Assembly: GCF_014639315.1 (NCBI RefSeq)
Contig: NZ_BMFY01000012.1
Location: 59,724-123,723, forward strand
Direction: 5' to 3'
DNA from: Sediminivirga luteola
GTDB lineage: Bacteria > Actinomycetota > Actinomycetes > Actinomycetales > Brevibacteriaceae
DNA: 64,000 nucleotides
Shown here: positions 8,736-16,950 of the stretch, one piece after another
Position numbering within the stretch: the stretch's first letter is position 1
How the letters are laid out: the number at the start of each line of letters is the position of its first letter
The notes under the pieces: model-generated
Database searches by the model: none
Told to the model about the DNA's origin: nothing
The model's input: the letters and a program-made list of their open reading frames with translations, nothing else
Translations under genes and position numbers: made by a program

Positions 8736-9632
8736 TCAGCGTGCGGGTTGCACCGCGATCTCGAACGTGACGGCGACCGGGTTCGCGCCCGGAACTAGGA
8801 CGCCGGTGTGGACGTCTCCGTGCCGGTCCACGAGCGTGCAGGTGAGGGTAGCGTGCAGCCGGTCGTCTTCACGCGTCACGAAGCCGGTCAGGCTGATGAC
8901 CTCGGTCCCGGGCCCGTCCACCTCGCGGATGCCCCCGGTGCGGTGGTCCCGGAAGCGGGCGCCGATGAGGCTCCCGAGCCCGGCGCGCACGACGGCCTTG
9001 TCGTATCCGGCCGCGCGGCACGCCTCGAGCACCGCGTCGGTGATGTCCTCGTTGGGCAGCACCCGTGCCACCGTCGTGGTGGTGAGGGAATCGTCCATGA
9101 CTCGGTCCTTTCTCTGCACGGGGTGGGGTTCGAAGGCCGGCATGCCGGTCTCGGGATCGTCGGTACTGATCCAGCCGGCGTCCAGAAGCCCGAAGACGGC
9201 CGCGACGGGAGCTGGATCACCGATTCGGGTCTCCGGCCAGATATGCCCACCTCGGACCAGCCCGTCCGGCTCCATCCAGCTGAAATGACCGTGGACGAAC
9301 GGTTCGCCGTCGCGAGTGCCGATGGTCGCTGAGCCGTAGAGCAGCCCGGCCCTCCTCCTGATGCGGGTCGGCGAATAGGACACCAGGTGACGCTCATCGC
9401 CTGCGCCCGGCACGCAGTAGTGCACGGGCGTCATGGTTCCGGAGAACACCTCCGCGTAGCCTCCGACAACGCCCATGGCCGCCGTGATGCGGATTAGTTC
9501 CGCGGTGAGGGGTTCGCCGGGGTGCAGGGCTTGCACGGTGCTGACCACCCGGCTGCGCTGGGTCTTCAATCTGGGCCAGCCGCGGGGCCCCGGGTGCCGG
9601 AGCCGCGGAGCTGGCAAGTCTTCTGTCTGCAT
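8736..9632 (-). CDS. Protein with two tandem PPC (DUF296) domains
   Basis: 298 residues from ATG 9632, which has a strong GAGGAGGT site 7 bases upstream. Two copies of the PPC/DUF296 fold are visible. The first covers about residues 27-150 (VQALHPGEPLTAELIRITAA, then GVVGGYAEVFSG), and the second about 180-295 (VARVLPNEDITDAVLEACRA, then AVVRAGLGSLIGARFRDH, matching the usual GxGSxxxAxxR pattern). No AT-hook is present, so this is the bacterial stand-alone type, not the plant DNA-binding form. Its biochemical role is unknown. Location between an SDR and the lipoyl/E1 genes suggests a metabolic or ligand-binding job in the same pathway. Confidence 0.75.
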   Translation of the reverse strand: MQTEDLPAPRLRHPGPRGWPRLKTQRSRVVSTVQALHPGEPLTAELIRITAAMGVVGGYAEVFSGTMTPVHYCVPGAGDERHLVSYSPTRIRRRAGLLYGSATIGTRDGEPFVHGHFSWMEPDGLVRGGHIWPETRIGDPAPVAAVFGLLDAGWISTDDPETGMPAFEPHPVQRKDRVMDDSLTTTTVARVLPNEDITDAVLEACRAAGYDKAVVRAGLGSLIGARFRDHRTGGIREVDGPGTEVISLTGFVTREDDRLHATLTCTLVDRHGDVHTGVLVPGANPVAVTFEIAVQPAR

Positions 9633-9667
9633 CGATACCTCCTCGATGCCGGCGGGGTCTCCGCCGA

Positions 9668-9680
9668 CTGGTAGTACCAG
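9668..9680. promoter_or_regulatory. FadR-type operator, site 2
   Basis: CTGGTAGTACCAG is a palindrome with 6-bp arms around one central base and fits TNGTNNNACNA, the operator form of FCD regulators. It lies 36 bases upstream of the PPC gene in the 101-bp gap after the SDR gene. It differs only at the central base from the site at 13576-13588. Confidence 0.7.
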
Positions 9681-9733
9681 GCTGGGTCTAGGTGTGCCCG
9701 CCTGATCCACGCGTACGCCGATGCTGCGACGGC

Positions 9734-10495
9734 TCAGCCGATCGCGGCACCTCCGCACACCTTCAGGGTCTCCCCGGTGACGAAGGACGTTCCCGGACCG
9801 GCGAGGTAGGCCACCGCGGCGGCGATGTCCTCGGGACGGCCCATCCGCTTGATCGCCTGGCCGCCGAGCGGGTAGTCCATCTTGTCCGTCATCGGCGTCG
9901 CCACCGCGCCCGGGGCCACGGTGTTCGAGGTGATCCCGAGGGTGCCGACCTCCTTCGCCACCCAGCGGGTGAACGCGATGATGCCGCCTTTGGAGGCCGC
10001 GTACGCCGGCCCGGAACGACCTCCGGACTCGCCACTGGCATCGAGTCCGCCCATGATGCCCGAGACCGAGCTGATGTTCACGATGCGCCCGGACCCCTGC
10101 GCTTTCATATGCGGGTAGATGGCGGCCTGGGTGAACAGGAAGGTCCCGGTCAGGTTGGTGGCAATATCGCGCTCCCAGGTGGCATCGTCCATATGCTCCA
10201 GGTCGATGCGGCCGCAGGTGCCGGCATTGTTGACGAGGACATCGATCCGGCCGAAGCGCCCCACGACGCCGTCGACGCAGTGCCGCACCTGCCCCCGGTC
10301 CCTCACGTCGGCCTGCCAGCCGGCGGCGCGGATCCCCTGCTCCTGCAGCGTCCGCACCGCCGCGTCCGGATCCAGGACATCGACGATGGCGACATCGGCG
10401 CCCCGGGAGCACAGTTCCCGCGCGATCGCCAGGCCGATGCCGCGGGCGCCGCCAGTGACGAGGCAGACCTGGCCGGCGAGTTCAGTTCGAGTCAT
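9734..10495 (-). CDS. SDR-family oxidoreductase (TRAP-linked)
   Basis: 253 residues with a classical SDR layout: TGGARGIG cofactor loop (about residues 14-21), NNAG, catalytic Ser in NISSVSG and YAASKGG (Tyr-x3-Lys), and PGAVATPM after the active site. It follows dctM by four bases and is almost certainly co-transcribed with the TRAP genes. That position suggests it performs the first oxidation of the imported compound. NAD preference is likely because an acidic residue ends the second strand (VDVLDPD). Confidence 0.92.
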   Translation of the reverse strand: MTRTELAGQVCLVTGGARGIGLAIARELCSRGADVAIVDVLDPDAAVRTLQEQGIRAAGWQADVRDRGQVRHCVDGVVGRFGRIDVLVNNAGTCGRIDLEHMDDATWERDIATNLTGTFLFTQAAIYPHMKAQGSGRIVNISSVSGIMGGLDASGESGGRSGPAYAASKGGIIAFTRWVAKEVGTLGITSNTVAPGAVATPMTDKMDYPLGGQAIKRMGRPEDIAAAVAYLAGPGTSFVTGETLKVCGGAAIG

Positions 10496-10499
10496 GACG

Positions 10500-11978
10500 T
10501 CACAGTCCCATCAGATCGGGCAGCCAGTTGCTCAGCTGCGGAATGAAGGTGATCAGCAGAAGCACGAGGAGCCCCACGCCGAGGAAGGGCCAGATGCCTC
10601 TGACCGCTTCGCTGAAGGGGATCTTGGCGATGCCCGCGGCCACGAAGAGGTCGATTCCTACCGGTGGCGTGACGAGCCCGAGGGCCAGATTGATGGTCAT
10701 CATCACTCCGATCGTGGTGATGTCCATGCCGAGTTCCAGCAGAACCGGCACGAAGATCGGTACGAAGAGGTAGAAGGCGGAGACCGCGTCCAGGAACATC
10801 CCCGCGATAAGCAGGCTGAGGTTCACCAGGAGGATGATCAGCACTGTGCTGTCGGTGATGGCGAGGATCTGCTCGGAGACGCGCGAGGCGATCCTGTTGC
10901 GGGTGATCACATAGGCGAACAGCGAGGCCGCCGCGATGATGATCATGATCCGTGAGGACTGCACGCCGGCCGTGGTGAATACCCTGGCCACGTCCCTCAG
11001 TTTCAGCTCGCGGGTGAGTGCGAGGCCGACGACGAGAGCGTAGACAGCGGCGACCGCAGCAGACTCCGTCGGGGTGAAGATACCTCCGTAGATACCACCG
11101 AGGATGATCACCGGGACGAGCAGCCCCGGCACAGCCCGTAGGAAGGCCCTCCCGATCTCCGGCCAGGGCGCGCGTTCGGTACGGCGCCCGACCTGCGCAT
11201 TAGGGTCGATGGTCTCCTCCAGCGTGATGACGCCTTCGGTGGCCCGGGCTCCGGACGGGGACGCGCCGCCGGGGGAGGCGGTTCCTCCGCCGGCGGTTGT
11301 GGTGGGCACCCCGGCCATGCCGAGACGTCCCAGGCCCTTCCGCACATGGGCGTCGGCGTTCTCCTTCATCTGATCCATATGCCGCGGCAGGTAGCGGGCG
11401 ACCAGGTAGAAGGCAAGGGCGAGCAGCACACCGGGCAGCACACCGGCCATGAACAGCCTGGCGATCGAGATCCGCTCGTACTCGCTGGCGACCACGGCGA
11501 AGACGATGAACGCGATGCTCGGGGGCAGTACGATGCCCATCTCCCCGGCGCTGGCCACCAGGGACGCTGCGTGGCGCTTGCTATAGCCGTGCTTGGCCAG
11601 TGCCGGGATCAGGATCGCACCCAGGGCGGCCACAGTCGCCGGCCCTGACCCTGAGATCGAGGAGAACAGCAGCGCGGTCAGGATGGTGGTCAGCGCCAGG
11701 CCGCTTTTGCGGTGCCCCACGCACTTGTCGGCGAGGTCGATCAGGCGAGCGGAGATGCCGGTCAGCTCCATGATGACCCCGGCCAGTATGAAGAAGGGGA
11801 TCGCCAGCAGCGTCTCGGAGGACATCGAGGCGTACATGACGCCCGCAGCCGGGTTGAATGCGGAGACACCGCTAGAGACGAGGATCGCGGCGAAGGCGGC
11901 GATTCCCATAGAGAAGGTCACCGGAACGCCCACGAAGAGCAGCACGAGGAACGTACCGAAGAGTACCGCTTCGATCAT
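10500..11978 (-). CDS. dctM: TRAP transporter large permease (DctM)
   Basis: 492 residues from ATG 11978, overlapping the dctQ stop in ATGA. Multiple hydrophobic spans from residue 3 onwards match the DctM/ion-transporter superfamily, e.g. ISGSGPATVAALGAI and the C-terminal GLVTPPVGIDLFVAAGIA signature of TRAP large subunits. A cytoplasmic loop near residues 235-285 is enlarged by a Gly/Ala/Thr-rich insert (AGGGTASPGGASPSG). With DctP and DctQ it forms a sodium-coupled importer, typically for C4-dicarboxylates, 2-oxoacids, sugar acids or sulfonates. Confidence 0.94.
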   Translation of the reverse strand: MIEAVLFGTFLVLLFVGVPVTFSMGIAAFAAILVSSGVSAFNPAAGVMYASMSSETLLAIPFFILAGVIMELTGISARLIDLADKCVGHRKSGLALTTILTALLFSSISGSGPATVAALGAILIPALAKHGYSKRHAASLVASAGEMGIVLPPSIAFIVFAVVASEYERISIARLFMAGVLPGVLLALAFYLVARYLPRHMDQMKENADAHVRKGLGRLGMAGVPTTTAGGGTASPGGASPSGARATEGVITLEETIDPNAQVGRRTERAPWPEIGRAFLRAVPGLLVPVIILGGIYGGIFTPTESAAVAAVYALVVGLALTRELKLRDVARVFTTAGVQSSRIMIIIAAASLFAYVITRNRIASRVSEQILAITDSTVLIILLVNLSLLIAGMFLDAVSAFYLFVPIFVPVLLELGMDITTIGVMMTINLALGLVTPPVGIDLFVAAGIAKIPFSEAVRGIWPFLGVGLLVLLLITFIPQLSNWLPDLMGL

Positions 11979-12457
11979 GATGCCTCCTCCTTCCGGACCC
12001 TGTTCACCTGCACGACGGCGACCTGCACCGCGCGAATCGCACCGAGCGCGGCTCCTGCCGGCAGCGCCAGCGAGAACACCCACTGCGGCCAGTGCAGCGC
12101 AGGCGTGAGCCGTCCCGTCGCCATCTGCCGGGACACCATCTCGAGCCCCAACCAGAGGAACATCAGGAAGAACGCCAGCGTCGCCAGGGTGATCAGGGCC
12201 ACGAGCACGGTGCGCAATGCGCCGCGGGAGATGGTCGGCAGGACCTCGAAGCCCGGATGCGTGCCGAGCCGGACGCCGGCGGCGGCGCCGACCATGGTCA
12301 GAAGCACTGCGAGATTGATCACCAGTTCGGTGGTGAACGACATTGAGCCGTGCAGCAGGTAGCGGCTGACGACATTGACGAAGGACAGCACCGTGATCGT
12401 GCCGAAAGCGGCCACGATCAGGGTGTTCTCCAGCCGGGTCAGTATTGTGTCGAACAT
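11975..12457 (-). CDS. dctQ: TRAP transporter small permease (DctQ)
   Basis: 160 residues with four hydrophobic segments (about 10-35, 45-65, 85-110, 125-150) and the usual DctQ feature of a Glu/Arg pair in the N-terminal helix (LTRLENTLIV). It bridges DctP and DctM in the complex. Start ATG 12457 lies three bases after the dctP stop; the stop overlaps dctM. Confidence 0.9.
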   Translation of the reverse strand: MFDTILTRLENTLIVAAFGTITVLSFVNVVSRYLLHGSMSFTTELVINLAVLLTMVGAAAGVRLGTHPGFEVLPTISRGALRTVLVALITLATLAFFLMFLWLGLEMVSRQMATGRLTPALHWPQWVFSLALPAGAALGAIRAVQVAVVQVNRVRKEEAS

Positions 12458-12460
12458 GCC

Positions 12461-13456
12461 CTACTCCGGCGAGACGGCCTGGAAGAGGTCCTCGGTCCAG
12501 CGGTCCATATGCGCCTCGCGCACCGGGGTGAGCGCCTCGCGGAACGCGTTCACCTGGTCGGGGCTCAGCTCGGTGACCTGCATGGTCTCCTCAAACTCAG
12601 CGAGCTGTTCGGCCTCGCGCTCACGGTTGAGGTCGATCTGGAGGGCATTGGCCTCTTCTGCTGCCTCGTCCACGAGAGCGCGGTCCTCTTCGCTGAGCGA
12701 GTCGTACAGGTCCTTGTTCATCCCGAGGATCAGGGGGTCGTAGACGTAGTTCCAGACGGAGAGGTATTCCTGGACGTCGGCCAGGCCGTTGGAGTGAATC
12801 ACGTCGAAGGGGTTTTCCTGACCGTCGATGGTGCCCGTCTGCAGTGAGGTGAACACCTCGGCGAAGTTCATCGTCACCGGATCGGCACCCAGCTCTGAAT
12901 AGATGTCCAGGAAGAGACTGGAGCCGGGGACCCGGACCTTCAGGCCGACGAGGTCATCGGGAGCTCCGATGGGCGTCTTGCTGTTGGTGACTTGGCGGAA
13001 GCCGGATTCACCGAATCCGAGCATCTCGACGCCGACCTCACGGCTGAGTTCCTTGTATGCGTCCAGGCCGCCATCGGCGATCGCCTGGTCGGCGACCTCA
13101 TAGGAGTCATAGAGGAACGGCGCGTTGATCGCCGCGAACCGCTCGTCGATGCCGGAGTAGATGATCGTCGAGTTGTACGAGAAGGCCTTGTCACCGTTCA
13201 TCAGCTGCTCGACCCCGGCGGCGGGATCGCCACCGGAGAGCTGCTCATTCGCGAAGATGTTGACGACAATCCGGCCGTCGGAGCGGTCCTCCAGAATCTC
13301 GGCAAATCGTTCCGCACCGGCGTACCAGGTGGAGGCGTCGCTGACGGTGATGGTGAAGTCCCAGTCGTAGGTGTCACCAGCAGCGGCTCCCCCGCCACAG
13401 CCCGAGACTACAAGTCCCGCGGAAGCGAGCATCGCAAAGGGCATGGATCGTTTCAT
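12461..13456 (-). CDS. dctP: TRAP transporter solute-binding lipoprotein (DctP)
   Basis: 331 residues from ATG 13456 (GGAGG upstream). A lipoprotein signal ends in VVSGC with Cys20. The mature part matches DctP: FAEILEDRSDGRI, NEQLSGG, LKVRVPGSSLFLDIY, EVFTSLQTGTIDGQENP. The VRVP arginine is the residue that usually salt-bridges a substrate carboxylate. This is the first gene of the long leftward cluster; the promoter and operator at 13563-13592 lie about 105 bases upstream. The substrate is presumably a carboxylate, not identified. Confidence 0.94.
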   Translation of the reverse strand: MKRSMPFAMLASAGLVVSGCGGGAAAGDTYDWDFTITVSDASTWYAGAERFAEILEDRSDGRIVVNIFANEQLSGGDPAAGVEQLMNGDKAFSYNSTIIYSGIDERFAAINAPFLYDSYEVADQAIADGGLDAYKELSREVGVEMLGFGESGFRQVTNSKTPIGAPDDLVGLKVRVPGSSLFLDIYSELGADPVTMNFAEVFTSLQTGTIDGQENPFDVIHSNGLADVQEYLSVWNYVYDPLILGMNKDLYDSLSEEDRALVDEAAEEANALQIDLNREREAEQLAEFEETMQVTELSPDQVNAFREALTPVREAHMDRWTEDLFQAVSPE

Positions 13457-13562
13457 AGCTCCTCCTTGAGCGTCATGAACGTGAGCACGCAGCAGGTCAT
13501 GAGGCGTGCGGCGATAGTGCGAAGACCGGTTCTCGGCACTGAGGCGTCCTCGCGGTCTGTGA

Positions 13563-13592
13563 AGCATGTCACAGCCTGGTATTACCAGTCAA
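13563..13592 (-). promoter_or_regulatory. Putative promoter of the TRAP/E1 cluster
   Basis: On the minus strand TTGACT (13592-13587) and CATGCT (13568-13563) form a -35/-10 pair with an 18-base spacer. The palindromic operator fills the spacer next to the -35, a geometry fitting repression. The rest of the 316-base gap (13457-13772) shows a weak hairpin at 13741-13764 that could end the upstream ornithine-cyclodeaminase transcript; nothing else is evident. Confidence 0.5.
13576..13588. promoter_or_regulatory. FadR-type operator, site 1
   Basis: CTGGTATTACCAG, a palindrome with 6-bp arms around one central base, matches TNGTNNNACNA. It overlaps the predicted -35 of the dctP promoter and is nearly the same as site 2 at 9668-9680. 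Probable ligand-responsive repressor site for the regulator at 4865-5584. Confidence 0.75.
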
Positions 13593-13772
13593 GAGACGGC
13601 GATTCACGCGGCGGAAGAAACCTGTTTTAGCTGGTCAAGCGTCACATGAGACGAAGCGGGCAGAGAAGCCCGCGTGCAGATATCCATGCGCGCATGCCTT
13701 TAAGCCGCATCGAACGCATCGGAGTCTTTTCAGACTTCGGGCGACGGCTGAGCCCTAGCCGCCCACCGGCCG

Positions 13773-14732
13773 TTATTCCCAGGTCCTCCCCTGGGCCGCC
13801 ACGACCGCACCGGCGACGACCACGTCTTCCCAGGCCATGCCGACGCTCTTGAACAGCACGGGCCGGTCCACGCGGTGAGACCCTTCCCGTGCGATGTCGG
13901 CGAAGGTGACGAAGTCCTCCGGCGCGATCACGCCGGCTTCAACGGCCAGCACCACATCGCCGGCCTCGCGCATGGCGTTGTCCCGGTCCTCCACGATCAC
14001 CCGGGACCGGGCCACCAGGTACTCGTCGACTTCACGCGCATCGGGCTCATGGGAACCCATCGCCACCACGATCGCGTCGTCGCGGACCAGCGCCGAATCG
14101 AACAACGGCTCGCGGGCGGAGGTGGCGCAGTGGATCAGCCCCGCCTGGCGGATCGCCGCATCGGCGTCGGGGGTGCCTGCCTGGACCACCCGCACGGGTA
14201 GCCCCGCCACCTCTTCCGGCAGGCTCGCCGACTGCGGGGACCGTACCGCGAACGTCACCGAGCCCAGCGGCCGGTGGCCATCGAGCACATCGGCGGTGAC
14301 GGTCGCATGCCTGACCGCCTGGATGGCACCGCCGAAGATCAGCAGGTCCAATGGGGAATCGTCGGCCAGCAGATGGTGACGTATGCCGGCCAGCGACACC
14401 GCGGGGGTGCGCAGCGCGGTCAGTTCGGCGCCGTCCAGCACCGCCCGGGGTGTGAGCGTCTCGGCGTCGAACAGCAGGAACAGTCCCTGAATGCTCGGCA
14501 ATCCGCGCTCCGGGTTGCCCGGGGCCAGCCCCAGAACCTTCACGCCGGCATCGGCGCCGTACTCGGCCGGCATCATCAGGAACGCACCGTGTGTCAGAGG
14601 CGCCCGCGAGCGGGGCGCCCCGGCGCTTGTGTCAAGACCTCCGCGGAGCGCGTCGATGAGTGCCTGCACTGCGTCGCGCGGGCGCAGGCGGGCGACCGCC
14701 TCGGCGTCGAGGAACGGGATCTGGGAGCTCAT
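13773..14732 (-). CDS. Ornithine cyclodeaminase/mu-crystallin family protein
   Basis: 319 residues from ATG 14732. Family features are an N-terminal dimerisation part with FLMMPAEYG, the VKVLGL strand, IQGLFLLFDAETLTPRAVLDG, the ALRTPAVSLAG helix and a Rossmann domain beginning LLIFGGAIQAVRH. The usual glycine-rich loop GxGxQA appears here as GGAIQA. Members include ornithine cyclodeaminases, ketimine and alanine dehydrogenases, so it is safest to call it an NAD(P)-dependent imine/ketimine reductase-like enzyme. It lies divergent from the 3-hydroxyacyl-CoA-dehydrogenase-like gene; the two may share the control region between them. Confidence 0.85.
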   Translation of the reverse strand: MSSQIPFLDAEAVARLRPRDAVQALIDALRGGLDTSAGAPRSRAPLTHGAFLMMPAEYGADAGVKVLGLAPGNPERGLPSIQGLFLLFDAETLTPRAVLDGAELTALRTPAVSLAGIRHHLLADDSPLDLLIFGGAIQAVRHATVTADVLDGHRPLGSVTFAVRSPQSASLPEEVAGLPVRVVQAGTPDADAAIRQAGLIHCATSAREPLFDSALVRDDAIVVAMGSHEPDAREVDEYLVARSRVIVEDRDNAMREAGDVVLAVEAGVIAPEDFVTFADIAREGSHRVDRPVLFKSVGMAWEDVVVAGAVVAAQGRTWE

Positions 14733-15048
14733 GGCGGCTTCCTCATTGGCTTCGGGTACGCGGTCAGTGCCTTCGAGCCTAGCGTGGCCGGCGTCACAGC
14801 GTGCGACGCCGAGTTGCCGCCAGCGGGACAGGGTCAGCGGGATAGTGCCGGCGGGACGGAGGCGGATAGCCCAGCATTCCGGTGCGATGCGCGGACCGCC
14901 GCGGGACCGCACTGCGGACGGGCGAACGAATCGGGACACGGGCATCGGGCCCGGCATGCTGGGGATGCCGGGCCGACCATGTGGTGCCTCACTATGCTGG
15001 TAGGGGCGCCGAGGGACGGCTGCCGTCTTCACACAGCGAGGTGCCACG
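14733..15048. other. Divergent control region with a 10-bp inverted repeat
   Basis: 316 bases between divergent genes. The clearest element is a perfect inverted repeat, GGCCCGGCAT (14948-14957) and ATGCCGGGCC (14965-14974), separated by 7 bases and ending about 75 bases before the rightward gene. TATGCT at 14993-14998 could be a -10 for that gene, without a good -35. An AGGTG site precedes ATG 15049. Confidence 0.5.
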
Positions 15049-15996
15049 ATGGAACAGGTTCCGCAGGACCGCACAGCCGTCGCCGTGCTCGGCGCGGGCC
15101 TGATGGGACACGGGATCGCGCAGGCGTTCATGACCGCCGGGTTCGAGGTCTCCCTCTGGGATCCCGACGCCGATGTGCTGAACTCCGCCCCGGATCGCAT
15201 CGCCGCCCATCTCGAAGTCGCCGGCATCGAGCGCGAGGTCGATGTGCGGCTGGCACGGACCTTGCCGGAGGCGGTCGATGGCGCCAGCCTGGTGATCGAA
15301 GCCGCCCCAGAGAAGATGCCGATCAAGCAGGACCTGGTGCGGCAGGTGGAGGACGCGAACGACGAGTGCATCCTCGCCTCCAACACCTCCGTGCTGCGGA
15401 TCACCGAGATCGCCGAGGCAGCCCGGCACCCCGAGCGCGTGGTGGGCACGCACTGGTGGAACCCGCCGTACCTCATCCATCTGGTGGAGGTCGTCCGCGG
15501 GGAGCGGACCGCCGATTCGACGGTCGAGCAGGTCAGCACGTGGCTGCGCGAGGCCGGCAAGACCCCGGTGGAGGTGTACAAGGACGTGCCGGGCTTCGTC
15601 GGGAACAGGATGCAGTTCGCCCTGGTGCGCGAGGCCGCGCACATCGTCGAAGAAGGCATCTGCAGTCCCGAGACCGTGGATCTCGTCACCCGGATGACCT
15701 TCGGCCGCCGATGGCCGGCGGTCGGCCCGCTGGAGAACTCCGACTTCATCGGCCTGGACCTGGTCAAGGCGATCATGGACTACCTGGCGCCTTCCCTGTC
15801 CACCGCGCAGTCGGCCCCCGCGCTGTTCGAACGGCTGCTGGCGGAAGGCCACTCCGGAGCACGCGCCGGCAAGGGCGTCTACGAATGGCCCGAGGGCACC
15901 CGGGACGAGGTCGAGCGGCGGCTGCTGGATCACCTGCTCGCCACCGAGACATCGGGTCGCCCGGAGGACGACACCGGCACAGACCAGTCCCGGTAG
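15049..15996 (+). CDS. 3-hydroxyacyl-CoA dehydrogenase-family protein
   Basis: 315 residues. The N-terminal Rossmann domain begins AVLGAGLMGHGIAQAF with an acidic residue at the end of strand 2 (WDPD), giving NAD preference. The catalytic His is in VGTHWWNPPYLIHLVEVV and is preceded by ASNTSVLRITEI; the C-terminal domain starts PGFVGNRMQFALVREA and ends GKGVYEWPEG. Single-domain members of this length include L-3-hydroxybutyryl-CoA, L-carnitine and L-gulonate (lambda-crystallin) dehydrogenases. The WNPP-x-LIxLVEV form is seen in several of these, so substrate is open. Confidence 0.88.
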   Translation: MEQVPQDRTAVAVLGAGLMGHGIAQAFMTAGFEVSLWDPDADVLNSAPDRIAAHLEVAGIEREVDVRLARTLPEAVDGASLVIEAAPEKMPIKQDLVRQVEDANDECILASNTSVLRITEIAEAARHPERVVGTHWWNPPYLIHLVEVVRGERTADSTVEQVSTWLREAGKTPVEVYKDVPGFVGNRMQFALVREAAHIVEEGICSPETVDLVTRMTFGRRWPAVGPLENSDFIGLDLVKAIMDYLAPSLSTAQSAPALFERLLAEGHSGARAGKGVYEWPEGTRDEVERRLLDHLLATETSGRPEDDTGTDQSR

Positions 15997-16020
15997 CGCG
16001 CAATACCCCGGCTGCCGGGT

Positions 16021-16147
16021 CGGCCACCTGTCGTTGCCTCCGGGGTTGTGCACCGCCCCCGGACTTACTTCCGGCGCTGTGCACTATTTCCGGGTGAGCT
16101 CACGCGGAATTAGCGCACGACCCCGGAACCAAGCAGCAGCCCAGGGA
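16021..16147. repeat. Dispersed palindromic repeat, copy 1
   Basis: 127 bases. Its first 91 bases are identical to copy 2 (25836-25926); the rest differs by three substitutions and a 3-base indel. Nested inverted repeats are visible: a GTGAGCTCAC centre within a ~38-base imperfect palindrome, and outer arms CCGGGGTTGTGCAC / GCGCACGACCCCGG. It lies between a gene end (15996) and the TetR gene and marks the left edge of the lower-GC catabolic block. The whole gap 15997-16268 holds only this repeat and the TetR leader. Confidence 0.9.
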
Positions 16148-16268
16148 AGTGGTTGTGCGCAGCACTTTTAGGCCATGAGCATGTTCTAGGGACGTACTAT
16201 ATGAGGAAGCCTCTAGGTGCCCCTGCCGAGAGAAGAATCACGCGGACCACAGCGGAGTACACGTCCCC

Positions 16269-16907
16269 ATGAGCGCACGCGAAGCATCCAAACGGGAACG
16301 CACCGTGCGCATTCAGCAAGCGGCGGAACGCCTCCTGCGTACACGGAGCATCGAAGACGTCACCACCAGAGAAGTGGCTGAGGAAGCCGGCGTCGGCGAA
16401 GCGACTCTGTTCCGTTATATCGGCTCAAAGCATGAGCTTTTGTTCATGGTGTACGGGAACCGGATGGACGAACTACTGTCCGCAATCGAGCAGCATGATG
16501 CCATGACCGCCATTGCCGCCGCGTCCGCACCGAAGACAGGCGAGCACTATCTGGACCGCATACTGAACGCATATCGCACACGATGTGACTTTTATCTGGA
16601 AAATCCTGAGAATGCCGCAATCTACCTTCGCGCGGGTTTCGATACGAAGAATCCCGGCCGCGGCAGAAATCTCGCCCAGGGAGATCGTTCCATACGTTTG
16701 ACGACCGCGATCCTCACGGACGGCCAAGCCGAGGGCGTCCTCGACTCGCGCGTGGAACCACGCCTGGTCGCACAGAACTGCCATGCCATCTATATGCACG
16801 AGATCGACAGAACGCCCACCCGCGGTTATGCACCGGACACCATCTGGGACAGGGTCAGGCCCCGGCTGCATGCGCAGCTGGATCTGCTTGTCATAGGGCG
16901 GCCGTAG
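16269..16907 (+). CDS. TetR-family transcriptional regulator
   Basis: 212 residues. The TetR HTH is clear: RIQQAAERLLRTRSIEDVTT, REVAEEAGVGEATLFRYIG, SKHELLFMVY (about residues 15-62), followed by a divergent helical ligand domain. Base composition is strikingly low for this window: bases 16561-16620 contain 26 G/C out of 60. It sits at the left end of the repeat-bracketed block. The perfect palindrome at 22383-22398 in the divergent promoter region is a reasonable operator candidate, but no matching site is seen upstream of this gene. Confidence 0.92.
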   Translation: MSAREASKRERTVRIQQAAERLLRTRSIEDVTTREVAEEAGVGEATLFRYIGSKHELLFMVYGNRMDELLSAIEQHDAMTAIAAASAPKTGEHYLDRILNAYRTRCDFYLENPENAAIYLRAGFDTKNPGRGRNLAQGDRSIRLTTAILTDGQAEGVLDSRVEPRLVAQNCHAIYMHEIDRTPTRGYAPDTIWDRVRPRLHAQLDLLVIGRP

Positions 16908-16950
16908 CCGGGCGCACTTCTCATGCGCGGAATATTGAGACCTGACGTTT

